From the NCBI GenBank assembly GCA_025349905.2, contig MU624740.1:1-26928 (forward strand): a stretch of DNA of 26,928 bases. Direction: 5' to 3'. Below the pieces are notes generated by a model. The model had not been told where the DNA came from. It saw nothing but the letters and a program-made list of their open reading frames with translations, and did no database searches. Positions within the stretch are counted from its first letter, which is position 1. Each line of letters begins with the position of its first letter. The position numbers and the translations under genes were made by a program. Below are positions 9,503 through 18,828 of the stretch, in pieces. This DNA comes from Blastocladiella britannica. Lineage: Eukaryota > Blastocladiomycota > Blastocladiomycetes > Blastocladiales > Blastocladiaceae.

Positions 9503-12006
9503 TTAGCGCCCTCTTGCGCCGCCGCCGCGGGCCGTGCTCTCGCCTGGCAATGGCGGCATGCCCACCACCGCGATCCGAGACCGTCCAAAGCACACGGCAA
9601 TGCGATCGCCCGACTTGCTGAACTGCACGTCGGTAATGTCGCTGCGACCATAGTATCGCCGAAGCACATTTGCCCCTGCCGCCGACCACACCGTCAAGTA
9701 CCGGTCATCCGAGCTACAGATCAGGCGCTGGCCGTCCGGGCTGTGGGTTATTTAAAAAAAAATGAGTTGGTTTAGATTCTCTCAGTTAAATAAAACATAC
9801 CTGTAGCGCAATGTGCTGTGGCTCTCCACAAACCGCTCCATGGTGTAAATACAGTTGGCCGTGGTCACGTCCCATATCCTGACGGTCGAGTCCAGGCCAA
9901 TGCTACATGAATGAAACTACGTCAGAATAAACGACCATTTTGAATGAATAAGAGAACGAACCTGGCAAGTTGAGGCGCCGAGTTGGGCGGCCGAGGATTC
10001 CAGTCCATGGCGACTACCGGTCCATCGTGGCCCGTGAGGACTGCCTGAGGTACGAGCCGTGGTGGCGCCCGTGGTGGTGGGACTGCCGCCGGTTCCTTGG
10101 TATGCGTGCCATTTACCGTGGCAGTGGCGGCTGAAGACGACGGTTCCGTCTCTGCTGCCCACACGCAGATCGTGCCGTCATCCGAGCAGCTGGCGAGGAG
10201 CTTGTGCGATACTGGGTCCCAGGCCAGCTGGTTGACGGGTGAGCCGTGTTGTGAATGGAGGGGTTGAGAGGTTGCGGCGGCAGCATCCACAAAATACACA
10301 TGTCCATTGGCAAGCCCGCATGCGAGTTGGGTTGGTGCGTACCAGGCGATAGCCATGACAGCTGCATAAAGAAAAACTTGCCATTAGTTTGGTGCACCTC
10401 AAATCCGCAAAAATGTAAAAAGTAAAAAATACCTTCGCTCCAATAGGCAACACATCGGCATACGTCCTTGGCAATGTTCCAAATCACAAGCCCTCCCAGT
10501 CCAGAGGCAGAGGCAACGAGCGCCGAGTCGGGACTGAACGCAACGTCCAGGATCGGGTTGCTATCGCCGTCGCCAGCAGTTGCCGCATTGTCGTCGTCCA
10601 CGTATGCGTGCAGGACCCGTCCAACGTCGCTCGATCGGTGAATGGCAGTGTATGCGACCAGCAGCTCTCCTGATCGCGAAAACACACGGACGCGCGCATC
10701 TCGTGTGCCCGTCGCCAAGTACTGGCCGCAGGGGCTCCATGCCATGGCAGTGACTTCGACGGCAGTCGTAGCAGCGGGGACGGCGGTAGCATTTGGAGCA
10801 AGGGCGGGCGGTTGCTGTGTTGCCGGATGAGGAAGCAACAAGCCTGCTGGCGGCTGGCTTGTCGTCAATGGGACAGTGAAAATGCCTGCAATGGCGTTGA
10901 GGGAGCTTTTGAATTTTGGTGTTTGAAAATGTGAGTTACAATCGACATTGGTCGATACAAACGGATCAAAATACGACATACCAGGACGCAAAGAGATCGT
11001 TTTCAACTGGGTTCCAGGCAACTAAATGGTATTGGACTTTGGGGCTCCGCACCGTCACGATCTTGTCTTCCATTTCAGACAGGGTTGGTGGCTCGTCGCC
11101 TTCTTGCGCAACATTGACTTGAACCAAAATGTCATCTGGAGTGCATCGCAAGCGGACGAAATGTCGAATGAGTGAAAAAATGACCTTGCAACAACAGCAA
11201 GAGGAAAGAAACTGTACCAAAGCCCTCTCCTGGACCCGAGTCCATCTCGTCTCCAGCGTCAGCAGCAGGTGGCACAGCGGGCTCGTCCACATCCATGGCA
11301 TCGTCATCGTTGTTTTCTGCCGTCCTGGATCGAGCAGCACCGGTACCAGCAACAGGCGCGGTGGCCGATTTCCGGCGCGCTTCCTTTTCCTTGGCCGCCG
11401 CGGCCGCCTTTTCCTTGCGCTCCTTTCGCCGCCGCTCCTTGGTGGACATTTTGCTCGTTGGATCAATGTCCTTGAGCGCGCTGGACTCGGACCCTTTCCG
11501 TGTGCGTGTGGGACCCGAGGCGGCTGATCCGGCAGCGGACGAGATGGGTGCGGCACGCAGGTGCACGTCTGCGGGGGCTCGGCAACTGTGCGGATAGAGC
11601 AGTGACAGAGGTGCCTCACACTCGCGCTCGGTGCCGTCCTGTTTTTTTTTGGTTGATTCCAATCCATATCAGTCAAAACAAAATCATTCGATGCGATTCA
11701 AAGGATCGTACCTCCTCCATGTGCATCTCGACCTGCATCAGCTGTAAAGCCTTGTGCATCAGTGTGATCAGCATCCCGGGCCGGATTTCCATGGCTCGAA
11801 ACTTGTCGAGCTTGGCACCAATCATGGACTCGTGCTCAAACGCAAATGTCGAGTGGCGAAGGCCTGAATATTATGATTGGTTCAAAAGGGGGTGTGAGCA
11901 CTATGTTAATTTTCTATTATGAAAGGATTAACGTACCCGATTCCACCAGATACCGGTATACCAGGTAATTCACCTCGTCCGCCGAGATGGAGAGCGGCGG
12001 GTACAT
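9503..12006 (-). CDS. TBL1/TBLR1/Sif2-like LisH and WD40 repeat protein
   Basis: Exons read downward: 11937-12006, 11712-11863, 11218-11638, 10982-11135, 10433-10905, 9962-10361, 9801-9902 and 9503-9740; 669 residues. Residues 6-40 are a LisH dimerisation motif (SADEVNYLVYRYLVESG, then HSTFAFEHES). A lysine/arginine/glutamate-rich helix lies near 140-164 and is followed by DDDAMDVDEP, a typical TBL1 linker. The C-terminal 460 residues hold about eight WD40 blades, such as TAMAWSPCGQYLATGTRDAR and WDPVSHKLLASCSDDGTICV. In animals TBL1 links NCoR/SMRT to HDAC3; yeast Sif2 is in the Set3 deacetylase complex. Two blades carry long low-complexity inserts. The exon 4 to 5 junction (donor 10981, acceptor after 10906) was chosen because it alone keeps the frame. 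A role as co-repressor subunit is inferred. Confidence 0.85.
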
Positions 12007-12671
12007 GGGAGAGTACAAGGGGCAATGGCGAAAAGAATAGTGGGCCCAAGGAGCAAAAGCGATAAAAAATAACAGTAAAAAAATCAACAACAGGAACGAA
12101 AAGAGAACAGCAGCGGGACGAATATGGGCTGAATGACGATCAGCAGCTGCAAATAGTCAGGTGGACGGGCAAGGGAGGAGGAGAGCGGCAGCAGCAGCAG
12201 TAGCAGGTCAAATTATGACGGATAATAATTGGTTGGCATGCAGTGATTGAGTTTGCCGCTCGCACAGGGAATCGCTCTGGCAGGGTAGGTATGGCTGTCC
12301 TGTGGTATTCGATTGCCGCCGTTAAGACAGGTGGAATGGCGGTGCTCGTGGTTGTAGTGGTGGTCGTTGCTGATTTCAGAAAAAGAGAGAATTATTTCGT
12401 GGGAATTTTTCTCGTTCCCTCACTCCTCACTCTCTCGCAAGCTTGCCTCAATCCACATGGAAGCGGGCCGAGATCGATGCGCTATGAATGCCAAATGAAA
12501 ATAGGCGGGCGCGGAGGGACTTTTGTCAAAGGCTACTGACCACGGATCCTCGCATTTTATTGAAATTATATTTGGCTGAAAGGTGAGAAAAAATCCAAGG
12601 GGAGCTCATTCCGTTTCCACTTGGTTGACTGCGTCAAAATAAAAAGGCGGATTAGGATTTCATAATATATT
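12007..12671. other. 665-base intergenic stretch between TBL1-like start and NDUFB10 stop
   Basis: Both flanking genes run leftward, so this holds the promoter and leader of the TBL1-like gene. I see a short CAG run (about 12189-12200), A-rich stretches at 12060-12110, a GT-rich patch at 12330-12370 and a CT-rich patch at 12410-12440. A donor-like GTAGGT near 12285 and an acceptor-like CTGATTTCAG near 12380 on the plus strand could mark a spliced non-coding transcript, but nothing else supports it. The longest frames have no family likeness. No RNA gene recognised. Confidence 0.5.
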
Positions 12672-13056
12672 TTACTCGGACGACGACGCTGACGACTCGC
12701 TGTCGCCGTACTGGCGCCACGACTGGATGCCACCGCGCTTGACGCGGTCCACATACGCCGTCACGAGGTGCTTGCAGTTGTCAACGTGGTTGACGCCCTC
12801 GCGCTTGTAGCACCGCACAAGCTTCTCGCGGATAATCCGCGTCTTCAACACCTCCACCCACTCGGCGCGGAGGTGTTGATCGCGCGCCTCCAGGACGGCT
12901 GTTCTTTGCCTTCAGTGAGTTTATGTTATACGATATAAAGTAATAGAGAAGCGGACCAACGGGGTCGTTGAGGTCAAGGTCCTTGATGGGAGTGACCTTG
13001 GCCCATTGGCGGTTTTCCGGGTCAACTGGCATGCGCTTGGACTCGGTGGCAGTCAT
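12672..13056 (-). CDS. NDUFB10: NADH:ubiquinone oxidoreductase subunit NDUFB10
   Basis: Exons 12957-13056 and 12672-12898 (read downward) give 108 residues, a normal length for fungal and plant members. The 58-base intron joins in phase 1 to give NDPVAVLEARDQHLRAEWVE. The diagnostic part is KLVRCYKREGVNHVDNCKHL, with the spaced cysteines of a twin CX9C-like helix hairpin that is oxidised in the intermembrane space. NDUFB10 is an accessory subunit in the distal membrane arm of respiratory complex I, so the organism keeps complex I. No presequence is visible, as expected for this family. The acceptor at 12899-12900 was chosen over one at about 12914 because it keeps frame and a normal intron length. 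The C-terminus ends in an unusual serine/glutamate run. It shares a divergent promoter with RPB5. Confidence 0.82.
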
Positions 13057-13420
13057 TTTTTTTCCGATTGTTTTTGATAATCTGGTTGATTGTTATCGTG
13101 TAAGACCAGGGGCTCCAATGATACAGGGCTCTTTGAGAACGGACGGACGGACGGACGGACAGATGGACAGGCGGCAGCGGAGGCAGTGTAGTGGTACGCC
13201 AAAAAATAAGTATAATATTCTGTGAAGAGAAAGATTAAATACGCTCTCTCTCGACCAACAACGTGACATTGATTTTTCTCTCTCGTTGGCCTCGTACCTG
13301 CAGGATATAGCCCTCGCCGACGAACGACGAACGACGCGCCGCCTTTTATTTGATTGGGGCCCATATCCAACACGTGGAACACCGACAGCGACCGACAACA
13401 AATAAAATAAACAACCGACC
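13057..13420. promoter_or_regulatory. Divergent promoter region between NDUFB10 and RPB5
   Basis: This 364-base stretch separates two start codons pointing away from each other. It contains five tandem GGAC units at 13141-13160, followed by a degenerate GGACAGG, and two copies of a GACGAAC-type heptamer near 13318-13335. AT-rich DNA lies at 13195-13250. No TATA box or known operator is recognised. Any shared control of the two housekeeping genes is inferred from layout only. Confidence 0.45.
13141..13160. repeat. (GGAC)5 tetranucleotide microsatellite
   Basis: Five perfect GGAC units lie head to tail in the NDUFB10/RPB5 divergent promoter. A further imperfect GGAC and CAGG follow. Likely a replication-slippage repeat; it may vary between strains. 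Confidence 0.9.
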
Positions 13421-14278
13421 ATGTCCGACGCGGCGACCCTCTCCGAGATCTCGCGGATGCACCGCATTCACCGCACTATCTACGAGATGATGAAGGAGCG
13501 CGGGTACATTGTGACCGATGCCCAGCTGAACCAGACGCTGGACGAGTTCAAGGAGCACCATGCCCCAAGCAACACGCTCGTGTAAGTCTAATCTTTTATC
13601 GTTGATGTGGACCACTTTGCGTCTCATTGTCTCTCTTGTATATATATATATATACAGTCGTGGTGATTCGCTCAACCTGCTCTTTATCAAGAGCGGCGAC
13701 ACCGAGGAGGAGCAGCAGCAGACCCTGGTGAGTTTTCTGGAGGCCAAGGGCGACAAGGCCAAGATCGGCAAGCCAGAGGTGGTCGAGTACGGTTACTCTT
13801 TCGTTCAGGAATCTATTTGGCCTCACAATACTGGTGTACCTCACAGATTCAGTACAAAGATGGTCAGTAACCGCATTCCTCGCGGTATTGCCGTCCTGCG
13901 CAACCCTCTGAGTTCGCAAGCAGCCAAGGTACTCGATATATACATTTCATTTTTTATATCGCGTACTGACGCGCAAAGAGAAAACAAAAGGCGGTGCAAG
14001 CAATGGCCGAAAAGGACTGCATGATCGAGTCCTTTGACGAGGCAGAGCTCATTGTCAACATCACCAAGCACGTGCTGGTGCCCAAGCACGAGGTGCTGGA
14101 CAGCGAGGCCAAAAAGACGCTGCTGGACCGGTACCGCCTCAAGGAGACGCAGCTGCCGCGCATCCCGCAGGCAGACCCAGTGGCCCGCTTCTACGGTATG
14201 CGTCGTGGCCAGGTTGCCAAGATCATCCGCACCTCCGAGACGGCCGGCCGGTACGTGACGTACCGGTTGTGCTACTGA
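13421..14278 (+). CDS. RPB5: DNA-directed RNA polymerases I, II and III subunit RPABC1 (RPB5)
   Basis: Exons 13421-13581, 13658-13786, 13847-13928 and 13991-14278 give 219 residues, close to the usual 205-215. The N-terminal jaw domain starts [20 protein letters not shown] and includes [12 protein letters not shown]. The C-terminal domain is highly conserved: [55 protein letters not shown] and the ending VTYRLCY. RPB5 is shared by all three nuclear polymerases, sits in the lower jaw and contacts downstream DNA. The second intron (13787-13846) is spliced in phase 2, giving EVVEFSTKMV; the frame read through that intron is a false extension. Intron 1 contains a (TA)n run just before its acceptor. 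Confidence 0.95.
13639..13654. repeat. TA dinucleotide run in RPB5 intron 1
   Basis: A run of about eight TA units lies directly before the CAG acceptor of the first RPB5 intron, taking the place of a polypyrimidine tract. It is seen directly in the sequence. Confidence 0.85.
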
Positions 14279-14422
14279 GTTGTTGTCTTGTCGTTGGCTC
14301 CAAAAATGAAACTGTTTTTGATAATTTTTCATTTTTTTTTTTTGTCGTAATAAAGGGTAATGAGCGTGGGTATGTACAGTATATATTTATTCGAGGAAAT
14401 GGATGAGTTGCAAGATTGTTTT

Positions 14423-15082
14423 TCAGACCTCCTCCTCCGACAGCAGCATGTTGGGAATGCCGTCCTTGATCGGGTACACGTGCTCGCAGCTCGGGCACAC
14501 CATGGCGCCGGACTTGACTTGCGTCTCCATGAGCACGCGGTGGAGTAGCTCGAGGAACTCGGTGTTGGTCTTGGCATCGTCTGGGATCTCCTCTGGGAGT
14601 TGGCCAAGGCCGAGCTATTCAATTAATCAATGGAAGATAACGTTAGCAAAACGACAAAAATACAAAAAGGATCGAGCCAAGTGCTTCTTGTTCTTTTCGA
14701 GGAAAAAAAAGGCTCAGAGAAAAGCGAAGTATCTTCGTCAACAGCACCAGATCGCAATCAGTACAAGTCAACGCCGTCAACAAGGTACTAATTGCATTCT
14801 GGCGCACATTACGACTGACGTGCAAATAATTAAGTTGGAATCATCATAGCCACACGAGAAGAAAACAAACAACACAAAAGCAAAATAAAAATGAATTTGC
14901 ACCTCGTGCGCAGTTGTCCTGAGCGCCGCCCAGTCCAGCCGTGGGATCATGTTTGCCAAAAAGTCGGCGTTAATGTCCTGCTCAGAGTGCTCGACCTCGG
15001 CGTTCTGGAAGCGCAGCGGGAAGCCGTTGGTGCAGCCCTTGACGTGGCACTGCAGCATGTTGTGGGTGAGTAGCCGGACCAT
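14423..15082 (-). CDS. TRM112: TRM112 methyltransferase activator
   Basis: Exons 14903-15082 and 14423-14614 (read downward) give 123 residues, normal for the family. It begins MVRLLTHNMLQCHVKGC and contains NADFLANMIPRLDWAAL, then VCPSCEHVYPIKDGIPNMLL ending LSEEEV. The SEEEV/T end and GIPNMLL are the family signature. Cysteines in CHVKGC and CPSC probably bind zinc. TRM112 is the obligate partner of several methyltransferases acting on tRNA, 18S rRNA and release factor eRF1. The exon junction HE-LG needs no extra residues compared with human TRM112, so the 288-base intron is a single intron even though it is four to five times longer than its neighbours. It shares a 209-base divergent promoter with DNAL1. 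Confidence 0.93.
14711..14850 (-). ncRNA. Candidate box C/D snoRNA inside the TRM112 intron
   Basis: On the minus strand the intron holds a perfect C box (ATGATGA, 14841-14847) and a D box (CTGA, 14714-14717), 134 bases apart end to end. The flanks GGC and GCC could close a short stem of three pairs. An internal CTGA (14758-14761) and a following TGTTGACGA could act as D' and C'. Boxes this short arise by chance, the stem is weak, and I could not match a guide to rRNA. The main support is that this intron is unusually long. Treat as a weak candidate. Confidence 0.22.
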
Positions 15083-15291
15083 TCTTTTTTATTTTATGTT
15101 TGTTTTGTTTGTTGTGTTCGTTGTCCAACGAAAAGCGAGGGCAGTTTTGATCGGCCGAACAAAATTTTAAGAAATTTTTCCTTGTCACGACTTGCGTTGC
15201 ACACATCCAGAGCTCAATACACTTCACATCAACGAACAATTCACATCCTCTTCCCAGTAATGCTTGATCGACTTGATTTAACACTGCAATA
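15083..15291. promoter_or_regulatory. Divergent promoter of TRM112 and DNAL1
   Basis: The 209 bases between the two start codons must hold both promoters. They include T-rich and A-rich patches near 15085-15115 and 15150-15185 and a TTTGTTTTGTTTGTTGTG stretch close to TRM112. No named element is recognised. The pairing of a translation gene with a flagellar gene is unlikely to reflect shared function. Confidence 0.45.
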
Positions 15292-16159
15292 ATGGTCCGT
15301 CGCAATTTCAGTTAAATGATCACTGAAACTCACTTTCCCCCAGTCCAAAGGATTCACAACCAAGGATGCTCTCAAGCTCTGGGTAATTTTTTTTTGGCAA
15401 AAGTTCATTGGTTATGATTCACATACACGCTTTCGTAATGAACAGGAGGAGAAAAATGGGCGGCCAGTGGTGGAGGAAAAAGTCGTCAAGCTGCTCATGT
15501 TCCAGCCCTTTATCACCAAGCTGGATGCGTCTCTGTCGACGCTGACCAAATGCGAGTATGTTTCTTTACTTTATTATGACTAATCCGCCGTGTACTCACT
15601 TGCATATGAAAAACAGACACCTCGGACTCTCGACCAACATGATTGAAAAGATCAGCAACCTGCAGGGCCTGTGTACGGGATTTTATTGATGCATTACGCC
15701 AAGTACTCACTTGATAATAATAAAAAATCACAGCTTCTCTGCGAAAGCTGTCGCTTGGACGCAACTACATCAAAAAGATTGAAGGCCTGGACGCAGTGGC
15801 AGATACCCTCGAGGAGCTGTGGATCAGCTACAACCAGATCGAGCGACTGAATGGCGTCGAGTGCTGCAAGAAACTCAAGGTCCTCTACGCCAGCAACAAC
15901 AAGATCAAGGCATGGGAGGGAGCAAATTGCTTAGTACTTATTCACATTTCCCTTTGTTTATTTGGTTATGCGTTGCCTGACAAGGTAAAGGAAAAATTAG
16001 AAGGATCTCCCGCTCCTGGAAGATCTGGTGCTGGTGGGAAATCCGCTTGAGGAAAAGCACTCGGCCGACGGCAACTGGCGCGAGGTGTGCACCAGGACGT
16101 TCCCGCAAATCAAGCGGCTCGACGGGCAGATCGTGATCAAGAACGACGATGCCGTGTAG
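15292..16159 (+). CDS. DNAL1: Axonemal dynein light chain 1 (leucine-rich repeat)
   Basis: Exons 15292-15294 (ATG alone), 15344-15382, 15446-15555, 15617-15672, 15734-15933 and 16001-16159 give 188 residues; human DNAL1 has 190. After the start the protein reads [18 protein letters not shown], then leucine-rich repeats [52 protein letters not shown] and [15 protein letters not shown], and the cap [19 protein letters not shown]1 binds the motor domain of an outer-arm dynein heavy chain and microtubules in motile flagella. Its presence means the organism makes motile flagella (zoospores). The last intron (15934-16000) is set by exact spacing to human DNAL1 between the conserved Trp and LEDL. 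Confidence in the start exon is lower than in the rest. Confidence 0.93.
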
Positions 16160-16462
16160 ACTTGAAAAAATATAATGATGTCGTTTTTGAAATGCCCGGC
16201 TCGGTTCGAAGTGTGAGAAGCGACCAAAATGACTTCATGAACGGCAGTCACTTCAATGATTAGCACTTACGCGCCCTCCACAACCTCCCTCTCCCCAATG
16301 TTCCGCTAATCAAATCATTCTTCCTCGTTCCCCACCCTCCCGGCAGTTTTCTTGGTACGTCATATTCATTTTCAAAAAGTACATACTTAAACACGCGCAC
16401 TTCAATTCGCTAACTTTCTTTGCCCATATCAAAATCGATCAGACTTCCAATAAAACAAAAAA
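16160..16462 (+). promoter_or_regulatory. Transketolase upstream region with pyrimidine-rich tract
   Basis: The 303 bases between the DNAL1 stop and transketolase ATG include a strongly CT-rich stretch at about 16271-16350. Such tracts are common just upstream of transcription starts in highly expressed fungal genes. An A-rich leader (AACAAAAAAATG) precedes the start codon. No TATA box is clear. Confidence 0.45.
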
Positions 16463-18753
16463 ATGACCTTTGCCGCCTTCACCGCGTCCGATGCGACTGC
16501 CGTCAACACCATCCGCACGCTCGCTGCCGATGTGGTGCAGAAGGCCAACTCGGGCCACCCCGGTGCGCCGATGGGCTGTGCGCCGATGGCTCACGCGCTC
16601 TTCTCGCGCTTTGTGAATGTGTCGCCGTCCAACCCGGACTGGGTATGTGCCTTGCCTGTTTTCTTCCTTCTCGTTATGTGTTGGATCCAAGATTGTCCTT
16701 GGACCATATTGCATCCAAACCCACAACAACGAACAAAATCCCCCAAAATGAGTACCCGTAATGGAAAAACTCATTAAAAAAACGCGTATTTTTATCTATC
16801 TAGATCAACCGTGACCGGTTCGTGCTGTCCAACGGCCACGCATGCGCGCTGCAGTACATTCTGCTGCACCTGCTCGGGTACGCGGTGTCGATGGACGACC
16901 TCAAGGCGTTCCGCCAGCTGGACTCCAAGACCCCTGGCCACCCGGAGCGCGGGTGGACTGCCGGCGTGGAGCTGACGACCGGCCCGCTCGGCCAGGGCAT
17001 TTCGTCGGCGGTCGGTCTGGCGGCGGCCGAGGCGCACCTTGCGGCGACCTTCAACAAGCCCGGGTTTGAGCTGTTCAACAACTACACGTACGTGATTCTC
17101 GGTGACGGGTGCCTGCAGGAGGGCGTGGCGTCCGAGGCATGCTCGCTGGCGGGCCACTTGCAGCTCGGCAAGCTGATTGCGCTGTACGACGACAACGCCA
17201 TCCAGATTGACGGGTCTACCGCTCTCGGGTTCACCGAGGACGTGATCAAGCGGTTCGACGCGTACGGCTGGCACACGATCGTGGTCACGGACGGCGACGC
17301 GGCTCAGCCCACCGCCATCGCTGACGCGATCGCCGCCGCCCAGAAGGTCACTGACAAGCCCACGCTGATCAAGGTCCGCACCACCATCGGGTTTGGGTCC
17401 AAGAAGCAAGGGTCCGAGGGCGTGCACGGCGCTCCGCTCGGCGCCGCCGACATTGCCGACGTCAAGAAGCTCCTGGGCTTTAACCCCGACCAGCACTTCC
17501 ATGTCCCCGCCGAGGTGTACGAGCAGTACAAGGGCATCTACACGCGCGGCACCGACGCCGAGGCCAAGTGGAACGCGCTCTTTGCCAAGTACAAGGCCGA
17601 GTTCCCCGAGCTGGTGCGTTTTCTTCTTTTTTTACATGTTTTTTTGCTGTCGACTGACAGGTACAGAAAATACATGAAATTTAAAAAGGCCGCCGAGGTC
17701 GAGCGCCGTCGCACCGGTAAGCCCCACCCGGACCTTGCCAAGATCCTGCCCCGCTACACGCCCGCCGACGCTCCCGTGGCGACGCGCAAGCTCTCGGAGA
17801 TCCTCATCGGCGCAATTGCCGAGAAGGTGCCCGAGCTGGTGGGCGGGTCCGCTGATCTGACCCACTCGAACCTGACGCGTTGGAAGACGGCCAAGGACTT
17901 CCAGCACCCGTCGACGGGACTGGGAGACTACTCTGGCCGGTACTTCCGGTTCGGCGTGCGCGAGCACGGCATGGCGGCCATCTGCAACGGCCTGCACGCG
18001 TACGGCATGCTGGTGCCCTACTGCGCGACGTTCCTCAACTTTATCTCGTACGCGCTCGGATCCACGCGTCTGTCGGCGCTGTCGCACCACCAGGTGCTGT
18101 ACATCATGACCCACGACTCGATCGGTCTGGGCGAGGACGGGCCGACTCACCAGCCCATCGAGACGCTGGCCACGCTGCGCGCTACCCCGAACACGTTCGT
18201 GTTCCGCCCCGCCGACGGTAACGAGGTGTCGGGCGCGTACCTGGCGGCCCTGCAGCACACCAAGACCCCGTCGGTGCTGGCTCTGTCGCGTCAGAACGTG
18301 CCCCACCTCCACGGCACCTCGATTGAGGCGGTCCAAAAGGGCGGGTACGTGCTGGCCGAGAACGCCGACGCTCAGGTCACGCTGATCGGCACCGGCACCG
18401 AGCTGTCGCTGGCCGTGGACGCCGCCAAGGCCCTGAAGGAGCAGCACGGCATTGCCGCCCGCGTGGTGTCGTTCCCGTGCTGGGAGCTGTTTGACAACCA
18501 GGACGAGGAGTACCGCAGCACCGTGCTCAAGGCCGGCATCCCGACCGTCAGCGTCGAGGCCCTCGGCGTCTTTGGCTGGGACCGGTACGCCCACGCCTCG
18601 GTCGGCATGGAGTCGTTCGGCGCCTCGGGCCCCGCGCCCCTGGTTTACAAGAAGTTTGGCATCACCATCGACGGCGTTGCCAACAAGGCCATCAAGGTCA
18701 TTGAGTACTACAAGACCCACGGCCCCGTGCCCAACAAGGTCCACCGTTTCTAA
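16463..18753 (+). CDS. TKL1: Transketolase
   Basis: Exons 16463-16642, 16804-17613 and 17689-18753 give 684 residues, typical for the family. The enzyme moves two-carbon ketol units between sugar phosphates in the non-oxidative pentose phosphate pathway, using thiamine diphosphate and Mg2+. Seen motifs: GHPGAPMG with catalytic His32; the cofactor signature from GDG (160-162) to Asn191; VHGAPLG; the pyrimidine-domain REHGM with catalytic Glu422; and [15 protein letters not shown]. No organelle targeting is seen, so it is cytosolic. Intron 1 is 161 bases, long for this locus. Intron 2 is spliced out at 17614-17688; although its frame is open, the join gives [14 protein letters not shown] as in other transketolases. 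Codon choice is strongly C/G-ending, as in highly expressed genes. Confidence 0.97.
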
Positions 18754-18828
18754 GTACTTCCTTTAGCTCGGGTTACGTGTGTGTTTGTTTTAATGGATGG
18801 TATTCTTGCTTTTCTTCATGCTTCTAAT

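Noticed and set aside
12243..12539. 98-codon plus-strand frame in the gap beside the TBL1-like gene
   Set aside because: It has no recognisable domain, lies in a promoter region, and its Val-rich run comes from a GT-rich repeat.
16195..16225. GGTTCGAA resembling a tRNA T-loop after DNAL1
   Set aside because: The flanking bases do not pair into a T-stem, and there are no acceptor, D or anticodon stems around it.
16643..16803. Small hairpin (TCCAAG...CTTGGA) in the long first intron of transketolase, considered as a riboswitch or hosted RNA
   Set aside because: The stem is only six pairs and the intron lacks the conserved elements of a fungal TPP riboswitch such as the CTGAGA-type core.
17632..18744. 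Long minus-strand open frame (370 codons) opposite transketolase
   Set aside because: It is the antisense shadow of a GC-rich, codon-biased exon. Its translation is low-complexity and has no family likeness.
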